This document shows, piece after piece, positions 26,991-37,517 of a DNA stretch of 64,000 nucleotides; within the stretch, counting starts at the first letter, position 1; each line of letters begins with the position of its first letter. The notes under the pieces were generated by a model. That model worked only from the letters and a program-made list of their open reading frames with translations. It ran no database searches and was not told the origin of the DNA. The position numbers were made by a program, and so were the translations under genes. The DNA is from CAVVJA01 sp963809815. GTDB taxonomy: Bacteria; Actinomycetota; Actinomycetes; Mycobacteriales; Jatrophihabitantaceae. Location: positions 1 to 64,000 of the forward strand of contig CAWELM010000012.1 in NCBI GenBank assembly GCA_963809815.1, in the 5' to 3' direction.

Positions 26991-27338
26991 TCAGTCGAAC
27001 ACCCGGACCGGGCGTACCTCAACACCGCCGAACGGTGTGGGCACGTCCCGGGCAATCGCCAGGGCCTCGTCCAGATCGGCCGCCTCGATCAGGTAGAAGC
27101 CGCCCAGCGCCTCCTTGGTCTCCGCGAACGGGCCATCGGTGACGGTGGGCGTACCGGTGTTCCAGCCGCGGATCGTCGTAGCCGTTGCCTGCGGCTGCAA
27201 CGCGGAGCCACCTCGCAGCGCGTCGCGGTGCCGCTCACCAAATGCCCCGTGCTCGGCGAGTATCTCGGCGGACTTCTCGTCACTTGCCTCGGCCCAGGAC
27301 TGCTCGTCCTCGTAGAGCAAGATCAGATATTGCGGCAT
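26991..27338 (-). CDS. YCII-related DGPF-domain protein
   Basis: A 115-residue protein of the YciI/DGPF family, with the signature TVTDGPFAETKEALGGFYLI and the opening MPQYLILLYEDEQSW. It also has the C-terminal strand VRPVRVFD. Members are small alpha/beta-barrel dimers with no settled activity, and their genes are regularly found beside ECF42 sigma factors as probable targets. It lies upstream of the sigma gene and would be the first gene of the pair. The dyad and binding pocket seem intact (conserved His/Asp positions not verified). Confidence 0.92.
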   Translation of the reverse strand: MPQYLILLYEDEQSWAEASDEKSAEILAEHGAFGERHRDALRGGSALQPQATATTIRGWNTGTPTVTDGPFAETKEALGGFYLIEAADLDEALAIARDVPTPFGGVEVRPVRVFD

Positions 27339-27437
27339 GGTTCGTTCCCTTCGGTCTGGCCGGTGTACCGAGCCTTCACCAGATCCGACGAACGGGCCAG
27401 TGCGGAATCGACAGCTCGCTTTCGGTTGCGAGCGGGC

Positions 27438-27641
27438 TCAGGCTCCGAAGTGCTGGGCGCCGAGGAACGCCTGCAAGAAGTGCGGCAGGTGGTGATAGGC
27501 GCTGGCGATGTGGTGCATGTCGTGCGCCGGGCCGGTCATGACCAGGACGAGGGCGAGGACGGCGAAAGCGATCGCGACGATGGCGCCGAGGACGGCGAGG
27601 CTGCGGCCGTGGGTCCGGACGGTCGCGGTGATGGCGGTCAT
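27438..27641 (-). CDS. Small histidine-rich single-TM protein
   Basis: A 67-residue protein beginning MTAITATVRTHGRS, one TM helix (SLAVLGAIVAIAFAVLALVLVM), then a short tail carrying several histidines (DMHHIASAYHHLPHFLQAFL and one more near the end). The ATG at 27641 has GAGGAG about nine bases upstream. The tail could bind metal or haem outside or inside the membrane, but no family is recognised. It sits alone between treY and the DGPF gene, with 100 bp on one side and 120 bp on the other. Confidence 0.6.
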   Translation of the reverse strand: MTAITATVRTHGRSLAVLGAIVAIAFAVLALVLVMTGPAHDMHHIASAYHHLPHFLQAFLGAQHFGA

Positions 27642-27761
27642 TTCGGTGGCTCCTCGGGGGCGGGGTGGCTGATGGCTTTCAGCCTCTCCGCGGGAGGTCT
27701 GTGGCACCGTCGAGCGAGCGGTCGATCTACCGGCTGAAGCCGCCTCCACCGATTGGAGGAC

Positions 27762-30041
27762 TCAACGTGGCACGAGCACTGCGACCGGATAGCGGGCGAG
27801 TAGGTCGGCAACGGCTATCCGTCCAGCGTGGCGCCGCCCGGTGAAGGCGTCTTCGAGCTCGCGCTCGAGGACGAGGCTCGTGTCGCCCCAGCCACCGAAC
27901 CGGCGCAGCCCCACCGGCCGTACGGTCGCCACCGTGATCGCACCGCCGCGATCAAACGCCAGTACGTGGCGCGCGGCTGATCCGAGCGCGCGCACCGGCT
28001 GATAGGCGGTGAACAGCTCGGGACGATCGCGCCGCAGGCGCAGGGTGCGCGAGACCACCCACAGCTTGGCCGCGCCCGTACGATCGACGGGAGGCAGTTC
28101 ACCCGCTGCGTCCAGAGCGCGGAGCATCGACCAGCGAGACTCGAAGTCGACGGCGCGGCGATTGTCCGGGTCGACCAAGGAGTCGTCCCACCATTCCGTT
28201 CCCTGGTAGACGTCGGGAACGCCCGGCATGGTTAACGCGATCGCCTTCTGACCAAGTGCGTTGCTCCAGCCTGGAGGCTCAACCAGTCGGATGAACTTCG
28301 CGATGGCGTCGTAGATCTGCGGGTCGTCATAGACAACGTCGACCGCAGCGTGCACGGCTGACTCGAACGCGACATCGGGATCGGCCCAGCTGGTTCCGTC
28401 CGACGCCTCGCGCATCGCCTTCTCCGCGTAGGCGTGGAACCGCTCACGTGCGATCAGGCCGGCGCCGGCGACTGTTTGCCACAGCAGATAGCCGAGGGCT
28501 GGATTGGGCACCGGAACCAGCTGATGGAGATACCGCGCGAGAGTCGCCCAGTCAGCCGGCAGCTCGGCGAGCACAGCCAGTCGCGCGCGGACGTCTTCGC
28601 CTCGCTTGGTGTCGTGCGTCATCAACGTCGTCATCCCCGCGGGCCACTCCGCCAGCCGGCGTTCGGCCGCCTCGTGGAACCCGTCCGGGTCCAACCCGAA
28701 CCGAGCCGGATCTCCGCCCACCTCGTTCAGGGCGATGAACCGCGAGTATCGGTAGTAGGCCGTATCCTCTACGCCCTTCGCCATTACCGCGCCGGACACC
28801 TGCTGGAACCGGCACGCCAGCTCGTCGGCCGGATCGTTGAGCCGTTGCTCCAGGGCGGTTATGACGCCCGCGAGATCGGGCCGGCGGCGGCTCGCGCCCT
28901 CGATCGCCGCACGGAGGTACTCGGCGCCGATCGGCAGGTACGAGCGATAGACCGGCATCGCAACCAGGAGCTCAGCGAGGGCGTCCGTGGCAAGCGGTAC
29001 ATCTGGAGCCAACCTCGCGAGGCGGTGCACCTCGGCCCGCAAAATCGTCGTAGTCACGAGCCGCTTTCCGTCGACGACGTGGTCAGCGAATGTCCGCTGA
29101 TCGCCCGTGAGCTCGCGGTAGAGCTCGTCGAACGGCTGCTCGCCGGCGCGATCCACGAATACGCCGCCGGCGTCGGCCAACGCCTCGTATCCGGTCGTTC
29201 CGTCAACCGGCCAGGCGCGCGGCAGTTGTTCGCCGGGCTCCAGGATCTTCTCGACTGTGAGCCAAGCCGTGGGCGCCGCAGCACGTAGTCGCCGCAGGTA
29301 TCCGGTCGGGTCGGCCAGCCCGTCCGGATGATCGACGCGGAGGCCCGTCACGCCGTCCTCGCGGATCCACCGCAAGATCTCCCGGTGCGTGGCGTCGAAG
29401 ACCGCCGGATCCTCGACGCGTACGCCGGCCAGGCTGCTTACCGCGAAGAACCGTCGGTAGCTCTGGTCCACATCTGCGCGTCGCCAGCTGACCAGTTCGT
29501 AGTGCTGCCGGTCGTGGACGGTCCTGGCACTTTCGCCCGGACGCGGCCCGGTGCGCGGTGCGATCGGGAACCGGTGCTCGTAGTAGCGCAGCTCACCATC
29601 GATCACGCGCAGGGCGGCTAGCGCATCCTCATCGTCGCTGAGGACCGGCAGCCGGATGCGACCGCGTGTCCAATCGATGTCGAACCAACGGGCATATGGC
29701 GATTCGCGCCCGAGGCGCAGCACGTCCCACCACGCGGTGTTCTCGCTCGCGTCCGCCACGCCCGCGTGGTTGGGCACGATGTCGACGACGATCTGCAGCG
29801 GTCTGCGCCGCACGTCTGTCACAAGGTGTGACCAGCCGACGGGACCGCCGCGTGATGGATCGACCGCCGTGAAGTCGACCACGTCGTAGCCATGCTCCGA
29901 ATCCCTGGTAGCACGCAACAACGGCGACAGGTAGATCGCGCCGACGCCGAGCTGACTCAGATAGTCGAGGATCGAGGCGACGGCGGACAGCGGGAAGGAG
30001 GCCCGCACCTGCAGCCGATACGTGGACGCAGGGGGCATCAA
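27762..30041 (-). CDS. treY: Maltooligosyl trehalose synthase
   Basis: A 759-residue GH13 intramolecular transglucosylase that turns the reducing end of maltodextrins into a trehalosyl unit. Motifs include STYRLQVRASFPLSAV, YLSPLLRATRDSEHGYDVVD, VDIVPNHAGVAD, VTGLRVDHPDGLADP (nucleophile), TVEKILEPGEQLP (acid/base) and TLMTHDTKRGEDVRARL. It is full length. Its ATG overlaps the glgX stop by 4 nt, so both are translated together; TreX/GlgX debranches glycogen and feeds TreY. A few bases of C-terminal sequence lie 120 bp from the next gene. Confidence 0.95.
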   Translation of the reverse strand: MMPPASTYRLQVRASFPLSAVASILDYLSQLGVGAIYLSPLLRATRDSEHGYDVVDFTAVDPSRGGPVGWSHLVTDVRRRPLQIVVDIVPNHAGVADASENTAWWDVLRLGRESPYARWFDIDWTRGRIRLPVLSDDEDALAALRVIDGELRYYEHRFPIAPRTGPRPGESARTVHDRQHYELVSWRRADVDQSYRRFFAVSSLAGVRVEDPAVFDATHREILRWIREDGVTGLRVDHPDGLADPTGYLRRLRAAAPTAWLTVEKILEPGEQLPRAWPVDGTTGYEALADAGGVFVDRAGEQPFDELYRELTGDQRTFADHVVDGKRLVTTTILRAEVHRLARLAPDVPLATDALAELLVAMPVYRSYLPIGAEYLRAAIEGASRRRPDLAGVITALEQRLNDPADELACRFQQVSGAVMAKGVEDTAYYRYSRFIALNEVGGDPARFGLDPDGFHEAAERRLAEWPAGMTTLMTHDTKRGEDVRARLAVLAELPADWATLARYLHQLVPVPNPALGYLLWQTVAGAGLIARERFHAYAEKAMREASDGTSWADPDVAFESAVHAAVDVVYDDPQIYDAIAKFIRLVEPPGWSNALGQKAIALTMPGVPDVYQGTEWWDDSLVDPDNRRAVDFESRWSMLRALDAAGELPPVDRTGAAKLWVVSRTLRLRRDRPELFTAYQPVRALGSAARHVLAFDRGGAITVATVRPVGLRRFGGWGDTSLVLERELEDAFTGRRHAGRIAVADLLARYPVAVLVPR

Positions 30042-32146
30042 TCGATCCGCTGCAGGACGACCAGCGCCCGCGGCCCAACGTCCACGCGCTGCCGGTACCG
30101 CAGGACCTGCTCATCGCCGACGTCGGGATTCATCGTGTCCAGCACGACTTGCCAGTTCCGGCCGTAGGACGCCGGCGGCAGCATGAACTGGATGTGCTCG
30201 TGGTGCGCCGAGAAACAGAGCACAAACGAGTCATCCACCACGCGTTCGCCGCGGCCGTCCCGGTCGGCGATGCCCTGCCCGTTGAGGAATACCGCTACTG
30301 CTCGGCCAAAGCCGGATCCCCAGTCCTGCTTGGTCATCTGGCTTCCGTCCGGACGGAGCCACGCGATGTCCGGTAGTCCCTTGCGGCCTCGACGGCCGAC
30401 CGGCAGACCATCGAAGAAGCGACGTCGCCGGAACACCGGGTGATCGCGCCGGAGCGAGGACACGTAGCGCGTGAAGGCAAGGAGATCGACGTCAAGGTTC
30501 TTCCAGTCGATCCAGGTCAGCTCGTTGTCCTGACAGAAACCGTTGTTGTTGCCCTGCTGAGTACGGCCGAGTTCGTCTCCGTGGGAGATCATCGGCACGC
30601 CCTGGGACAGCAGCAGGGTCGCGAGGAAATTGCGCTGCTGGCGCGCCCGCAGTGCGTTCACCTCGGGATCGTCGGTCGGTCCTTCGTGACCGCAGTTCCA
30701 CGACCGGTTGTAGCTCTCACCGTCCCGGTTGTCCTCGCCGTTGGCTTCGTTGTGCTTCTCGTTGTAGGAGACGAGATCCCGCAACGTGAAGCCGTCATGG
30801 GCGGTGACGAAGTTGATCGACGCGACCGGGCGCCGGGCCGAGTGCTCGTACAGGTCGGCCGACCCGGTGAGGCGCGACGCGAACTCGCCGAGCGTCGCGG
30901 CTTCGCCCCGCCAGAAGTCGCGGACCGTGTCGCGATACTTGCCGTTCCATTCCGTCCATTGCGGCGGAAAGTTGCCGACCTGGTATCCACCGGGCCCGAC
31001 GTCCCACGGCTCAGCGATCAGCTTGACTTGGCTCACTGTCGGGTCTTGCTGGACGAGCTCGAAGAAGCTGGACAATCGCTCGACGTCGTAGAATTCCCGA
31101 GCCAAGGTCGCCGCCAGGTCGAACCGGAACCCGTCGACGTGCATTTCGATGACCCAGTACCGCAACGAATCCATGATCAGCTGCAAGGCATGCGGGTGCC
31201 GCACGTTGAGCGTGTTTCCGGTACCGGTGTAGTCCATGTAGAACTGCTGATCGTTGTCGACCAGGCGGTAATACGCGGAGTTGTCAATACCTTTGAAGCA
31301 CAACGTCGGCCCCAGGTGGTTGCCCTCTCCGGTGTGGTTGTAGACGACGTCAAGGATCACTTCGATGCCCGCGTCGTGCAGCTCCCGGACCATCGACTTG
31401 AACTCCTGCACCTGACCGCCCGGGCTAGCGCTCGAGCTGTATTTGCTGTCGGGAGCGAAGAACCCAATCGTGTTGTAGCCCCAGTAGTTCGACAAACCTC
31501 GGTCGATCAGCGTCGAGTCGTTCGCAAAGTGATGCACGGGCATGAGCTCGATGGCAGTGACCCCGAGGGAGCGCAGGTGATCGATCATGACCGGATGGGC
31601 GATCGCGGAGTAGGTCCCGCGCAGTTCGGCCGGAATCTCCGGATGCTGATACGTGAGTCCCTTGACATGCGCCTCATAGATCACCGACTCCGCGTACTGC
31701 CGCTTCGGCGGTCGGTCGACACCCCAGTCGAAGAACGGACTGATCACCACCGATTTCGGCATGGCGCCGGCGGAATCCTCGTCGTTGCGACTCTGCGCAT
31801 CGCCGAAGTTGTACGAGAACAGTGCCTGGCCCCACTCGAATTTGCCGTCGATTGCTTTGGCGTACGGATCGAGCAGCAGCTTGCTCGGATTGCACCGGTG
31901 GCCCCTTGACGGATCGTAGGGACCGTGCACCCGATAGCCGTATCGCTGACCGGGTTCCACCCCTGGAAGGAACGCGTGCCAGACGAAGCCGTCCATCTCG
32001 GGAAGGTCGTGCCGTACTTCGGCGCCGTCGGCGTCGAACAGGCACAACTCGACCCGTTCGGCGACCTCACTGAACAGCGCGAAATTGGTGCCGGAACCGT
32101 CGTAGGTCGCGCCGAGGGGATACGCCGATCCAGGCCAGATCTGCAT
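30038..32146 (-). CDS. glgX: Glycogen debranching enzyme GlgX/TreX
   Basis: A 702-residue GH13 isoamylase-type enzyme that removes alpha-1,6 branches. It starts MQIWPGSAYPLGATYDGSGT. The CBM48-like N-terminus is followed by DVVYNHTGEGNHLGPTL, DGFRFDLAATLARE (nucleophile), KLIAEPWDVGPGGYQVG (acid/base) and FVTAHDGFTLRDLVSYNEKHN. The ATG at 32146 is preceded by AAGGGAG four bases upstream, better than the ATG six codons earlier. It leads a two-gene operon with treY. With treZ elsewhere in the window, the full TreX-Y-Z route from glycogen to trehalose is present. Confidence 0.95.
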   Translation of the reverse strand: MQIWPGSAYPLGATYDGSGTNFALFSEVAERVELCLFDADGAEVRHDLPEMDGFVWHAFLPGVEPGQRYGYRVHGPYDPSRGHRCNPSKLLLDPYAKAIDGKFEWGQALFSYNFGDAQSRNDEDSAGAMPKSVVISPFFDWGVDRPPKRQYAESVIYEAHVKGLTYQHPEIPAELRGTYSAIAHPVMIDHLRSLGVTAIELMPVHHFANDSTLIDRGLSNYWGYNTIGFFAPDSKYSSSASPGGQVQEFKSMVRELHDAGIEVILDVVYNHTGEGNHLGPTLCFKGIDNSAYYRLVDNDQQFYMDYTGTGNTLNVRHPHALQLIMDSLRYWVIEMHVDGFRFDLAATLAREFYDVERLSSFFELVQQDPTVSQVKLIAEPWDVGPGGYQVGNFPPQWTEWNGKYRDTVRDFWRGEAATLGEFASRLTGSADLYEHSARRPVASINFVTAHDGFTLRDLVSYNEKHNEANGEDNRDGESYNRSWNCGHEGPTDDPEVNALRARQQRNFLATLLLSQGVPMISHGDELGRTQQGNNNGFCQDNELTWIDWKNLDVDLLAFTRYVSSLRRDHPVFRRRRFFDGLPVGRRGRKGLPDIAWLRPDGSQMTKQDWGSGFGRAVAVFLNGQGIADRDGRGERVVDDSFVLCFSAHHEHIQFMLPPASYGRNWQVVLDTMNPDVGDEQVLRYRQRVDVGPRALVVLQRID

Positions 32147-32256
32147 CGTGCTCCCTTCGGCCATGGGGCTCGAGCCGCTGCCTGGTCGCCGTCGAGCCTG
32201 CTAGACAGGCTAGTGCCCGGCCACGCTCGGAGCCTGACGGGTATGATTCCCCAGAA

Positions 32257-32378
32257 CTGGAGGGGAGTAACCCGCAGAACTCACGGAGTCCCCGTCATCA
32301 CGGCCGTAGCCGTTATACGGCCCGGGGATCCGGCCCAGGACCGGTGGACCGGTCGCGCTGGGTGGGTGAGACCTCCGG
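32257..32378 (+). promoter_or_regulatory. yybP-ykoY (Mn2+) riboswitch of terC
   Basis: P1 is a perfect 7-bp helix (one G-U): CTGGAGG at 32257-32263 with CCTCCGG at 32372-32378. Directly inside the 5' strand stands GGAGTAAC and directly before the 3' strand GGGTGAGA, the two conserved internal-loop segments of the yybP-ykoY class. This class binds Mn2+ and controls Mn exporters such as MntP and TerC-family genes. The 3' P1 strand is also complementary to CCGGAGG at 32413-32419, which contains the terC Shine-Dalgarno sequence. Mn-bound P1 would free the SD; without Mn the SD would be paired. Confidence 0.9.
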
Positions 32379-32423
32379 CTACCGCAGCGCGCGTCGTCGC
32401 GCCCGAGGTTGGCCGGAGGACAT

Positions 32424-33407
32424 GTGCACGTAGCGCCCTGGGTGTGGATCGTCACACTGGTTGTGGCAGTCGCGTTTCTCGCCGTCGACGTGTTCATCGT
32501 GGGCCGTCGTCCGCACGAGCCGTCGATGCGAGAGGTGACCCGAGATCTCGCGTTTTTCATCGGTGCCGCCCTGTTGTTCTGCGCCGGGATCCTCGTCATC
32601 AGCGGCCCGGAGTACGCGGCGCAATTCCTCGGCGGCTGGCTGACCGAATACTCACTGTCGATCGACAACCTGTTCGTGTTCCTGGTCATCATCGCCAAGC
32701 TCAAGGTCCCCCGCGAATTGCAGCAGCACGCGTTGCTCGTCGGGATCGTGCTCGCATTGATCTTGCGCGGCGTGTTCATCGCCGTTGGCGCCGCGGCGAT
32801 CTCGGCATTCAGTTGGATTTTCTATTTGTTCGGTGCGTTCTTGCTATATACGGCCGTGAAATTAGCGGTCGAGAGCAAGTCGGAGCAGAACGAATATCAC
32901 GAGAGCCGAGCCGTGCAATGGCTTCGTCGCCGGGTGCCCTCGACCAAGAACTATCACGGCACGAAGCTGACCGTGAAACGGGCGGGGAAACGTCTGGTCA
33001 CACCGATGCTTCTGGTCATTGTCGCGCTGGGGACGACGGATCTGTTGTTCGCGCTGGATTCCATCCCCGCGATCTACGGAATCACGCAGGAGCCCTACCT
33101 GGTGCTCACGGCGAACATCTTCGCGCTCATGGGACTACGCCAGCTCTACTTCCTGCTCGGTGGCCTGCTCAAACGGTTGGTGTACTTGAGCTTGGGGCTT
33201 GCGGTGTTACTGGCGTTCATCGGAGTCAAGCTCGTCCTGCATGCCTTGCACGAGAACACTCTGCCGTTCGTCAACGGCGGCGAGCCGGTCACCTGGGCCC
33301 CTGACATCCCGATCTGGCTGTCTCTGGTGGTGATCGTCGGCATCCTTGCCGTCACCACGGTGGCGAGCCTGATTCGGACGAGGGTGGTGGCCCGGCGAGG
33401 ATCGTGA
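32424..33407 (+). CDS. TerC-family membrane protein, probable Mn2+ exporter
   Basis: A 327-residue protein with about nine TM segments. The TerC acidic motifs are present in YSLSIDNLFVFLVI and LFALDSIPAIYGIT. It starts MHVAPWVWIVTLVVAVAFLAVDVFIVG. The GTG at 32424 has GGAGGA at 32415-32420. TerC proteins relieve manganese overload, partly by loading Mn into secreted enzymes, and some were named for tellurite resistance. The riboswitch upstream argues strongly for a manganese role here rather than tellurite. A monocistronic unit, with uvrB 109 bp downstream. Confidence 0.92.
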   Translation: MHVAPWVWIVTLVVAVAFLAVDVFIVGRRPHEPSMREVTRDLAFFIGAALLFCAGILVISGPEYAAQFLGGWLTEYSLSIDNLFVFLVIIAKLKVPRELQQHALLVGIVLALILRGVFIAVGAAAISAFSWIFYLFGAFLLYTAVKLAVESKSEQNEYHESRAVQWLRRRVPSTKNYHGTKLTVKRAGKRLVTPMLLVIVALGTTDLLFALDSIPAIYGITQEPYLVLTANIFALMGLRQLYFLLGGLLKRLVYLSLGLAVLLAFIGVKLVLHALHENTLPFVNGGEPVTWAPDIPIWLSLVVIVGILAVTTVASLIRTRVVARRGS

Positions 33408-33516
33408 TCACACGGGCGGACCAAGATCATCGACGGCGTGCGTCGTTCTCGTTCGGTCAGCCTGAGCCGGCCCGCGGCCGCAGTGGCTTGTCGGAGCCGA
33501 GCCGTACCGTGGAAGC

Positions 33517-35685
<2,169 letters not shown>

Positions 35686-35707
35686 CTCGGAGCGTCGGAC
35701 CAGCCCG

Positions 35708-36592
35708 TCACGGGCGACCGCCGAGCTTCCGGCACGCCCGCGCCGCCATTCGGTGGCCGGCCATCACGGCCGCCCGGGTATCGGCCCCGCGACCCCGGGC
35801 GTCAAGGTAGCCGGCGGCGAACGCGTCACCGGCACCAGTTGTGTCACGGGGCTCGATCGGCTCGGTAGGAACCAGCGCGACCCCGTCTCGGCCAGCGGCT
35901 ATCGCACCGCGTGCCCCGCACGTCACGACCGCGAGCCGAACCCGGCGCGCGAGCGCGACGGCGGAGGCTTCGGGAGTGCGGTCCCCGGTCAGTACCCGCG
36001 CCTCGTCGACGTTGGCGAACAGGGTTACGTCCGGGCCGATCCAGTCCAGGAACGCGGCGGCACCGACGCGAGCGAGCGGCGCCGCGGATGCCGCGGTGAC
36101 CGAGATCGACATGCCGGCTTCGCGGGCCCGGGCCAGGGCCTGGCGGCCGGCGTCGCGTGCCGGGCCGAAGAGCGGATAGCCCGACAGGTGCAGATGTCGC
36201 CCAGCTTCGAAGTGACCGTTCAGGTCCGCCGGGGCTAGAAACGCGTTGGCGCCGGCGTCCGGGACCATCGTGCGTTCACCGTCCGGCCCGACGAGGACGA
36301 GACATCGGCCGGTTGCATGTACCGGATCAGTTACCAGGCCCGCGGCAACGTCGGGGCGGAGGCCGCCGAGTGCCGCGCCCCGAAACGGGTCGTCTGCGGG
36401 ACCGATCCGGCCGACGAGCGTGACACTGGTGCCCAGATCGTCGAGCCAGCTCGCAGTGTTGCCCGCCGCACCTCCTCCGAACACCTCGATCGATGCCGGG
36501 GTGTCGGATCCTGGTGCCAGGGGACCGGGGAGCCGGGCGAGGATGTCCGCCATCACGTCGCCCACGCAGACGACGTGCGGATGTGCGCTCAT
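35708..36592 (-). CDS. psuK: PfkB-family sugar kinase, probable pseudouridine kinase
   Basis: A 294-residue ribokinase-like enzyme. The N-terminal PfkB pattern is VVCVGDVMADILARLPG, the central one is EVFGGGAAGNTASWLDDLG, and the C-terminal signature with catalytic base is DTTGAGDAFAAGYLDARG. Its ATG starts one base past the psuG stop. The pairing with psuG supports pseudouridine 5'-phosphorylation, the first step of pseudouridine breakdown. A generic nucleoside or sugar kinase cannot be excluded from sequence alone. Confidence 0.88.
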   Translation of the reverse strand: MSAHPHVVCVGDVMADILARLPGPLAPGSDTPASIEVFGGGAAGNTASWLDDLGTSVTLVGRIGPADDPFRGAALGGLRPDVAAGLVTDPVHATGRCLVLVGPDGERTMVPDAGANAFLAPADLNGHFEAGRHLHLSGYPLFGPARDAGRQALARAREAGMSISVTAASAAPLARVGAAAFLDWIGPDVTLFANVDEARVLTGDRTPEASAVALARRVRLAVVTCGARGAIAAGRDGVALVPTEPIEPRDTTGAGDAFAAGYLDARGRGADTRAAVMAGHRMAARACRKLGGRP

Positions 36593-36593
36593 G

Positions 36594-37496
36594 TCAATGG
36601 CTCGCGAGCTCGACGGCCACGGCCGCCGCCAGGCGCGCGTTGTCCCGGACGAGGGCCACGTTCACGGCCACCGACTGGCCGCCGGTCTCGCGATGGAAGA
36701 ACTCGAGGAGGTAGGGGGTGACGTCCTTCCCGTGCACGTCGGCTGCGCGCGCGGCCGCGAGCCCCGCAGCGAGGGTGAGATCGTGCAGCTCCCGATCCAG
36801 CTCCGCGTCGAGTGGCACCGGGTTGGCGACAACCAGGCCGTAGCCTTCGGTGCCCACGCCCTGGCGCGCGCGCCACACGGCCGCGATCTCGGCGGCAGAT
36901 TCGACCCGCCAGGGCACTGGCTGTCCCGAATCGCGCAGGTAGAACGCCGGGAATGCGTCCGTGCGGTAGCCGAACACGGCGACGGACAGCGTCTCCAATC
37001 GTTCGAGCGTCGCGGGGACGTCGAGGATCGACTTCACGCCCGAACAGACCAGCAGGATCGGAGTGCAGGCCAGGACTCGCAAGTCGGCGGATTCGTCGAA
37101 GGTCTCCCGCGTGTCTCGATGCACCCCGCCCAGGCCTCCGGTGGCGAACACCGTGATGCCGGCGCGCGCCGCGAGATGAGCGGTCGCCGCGACGGTGGTG
37201 GCGCCGTCTCCGTGGCTTGCGGCGAGTGCGGCCAGGTCGCGAACGCTCGCCTTCACCACCGTGGCGGAGCCGGCGAGTCGTTCGAGCGTCGCATCCTCCA
37301 GGCCTATGCAGGCCTCGCCGTCGAGGATCGCCACGGTGGCCGGCAATGCGCCGTCCTCACGGATCGAGTTTTCGACCTCTCGGGCTATCCGGAGATTGTC
37401 GGGGCGGGGGAGGCCGTGGGTGACCAGCGTGCTCTCGAGCGCGACAACCGGACGACCGGCCGCGAGGGCAGCGGCGACCTCGGGATGGACGCGCAT
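36594..37496 (-). CDS. psuG: Pseudouridine-5'-phosphate glycosidase
   Basis: A 300-residue enzyme that splits pseudouridine 5'-phosphate into uracil and ribose 5-phosphate (reversible). Motifs include ALESTLVTHGLPRPDNL (catalytic Glu region), GATTVAATAHLAARAGITVF, ATGGLGGVHRDTRETFD and LLVCSGVKSILDVPATLE (Lys that forms the ring-opened adduct in the family). Full length. It is followed after one base by the kinase gene and preceded, 21 bp away, by an NCS1 permease. The chain continues up to a TPP riboswitch; see findings. Confidence 0.95.
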   Translation of the reverse strand: MRVHPEVAAALAAGRPVVALESTLVTHGLPRPDNLRIAREVENSIREDGALPATVAILDGEACIGLEDATLERLAGSATVVKASVRDLAALAASHGDGATTVAATAHLAARAGITVFATGGLGGVHRDTRETFDESADLRVLACTPILLVCSGVKSILDVPATLERLETLSVAVFGYRTDAFPAFYLRDSGQPVPWRVESAAEIAAVWRARQGVGTEGYGLVVANPVPLDAELDRELHDLTLAAGLAAARAADVHGKDVTPYLLEFFHRETGGQSVAVNVALVRDNARLAAAVAVELASH

Positions 37497-37517
37497 GACG
37501 GCATTCTGCCGCCGCCC

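Noticed and set aside
30440..31909. 489-codon open frame antisense to glgX
   Set aside because: Glycosidase motifs on the other strand explain the region fully; this frame shows no domain.
33408..33516. LexA/SOS box before uvrB
   Set aside because: No TCGAAC-N4-GTTCGA-like sequence is present in the gap.
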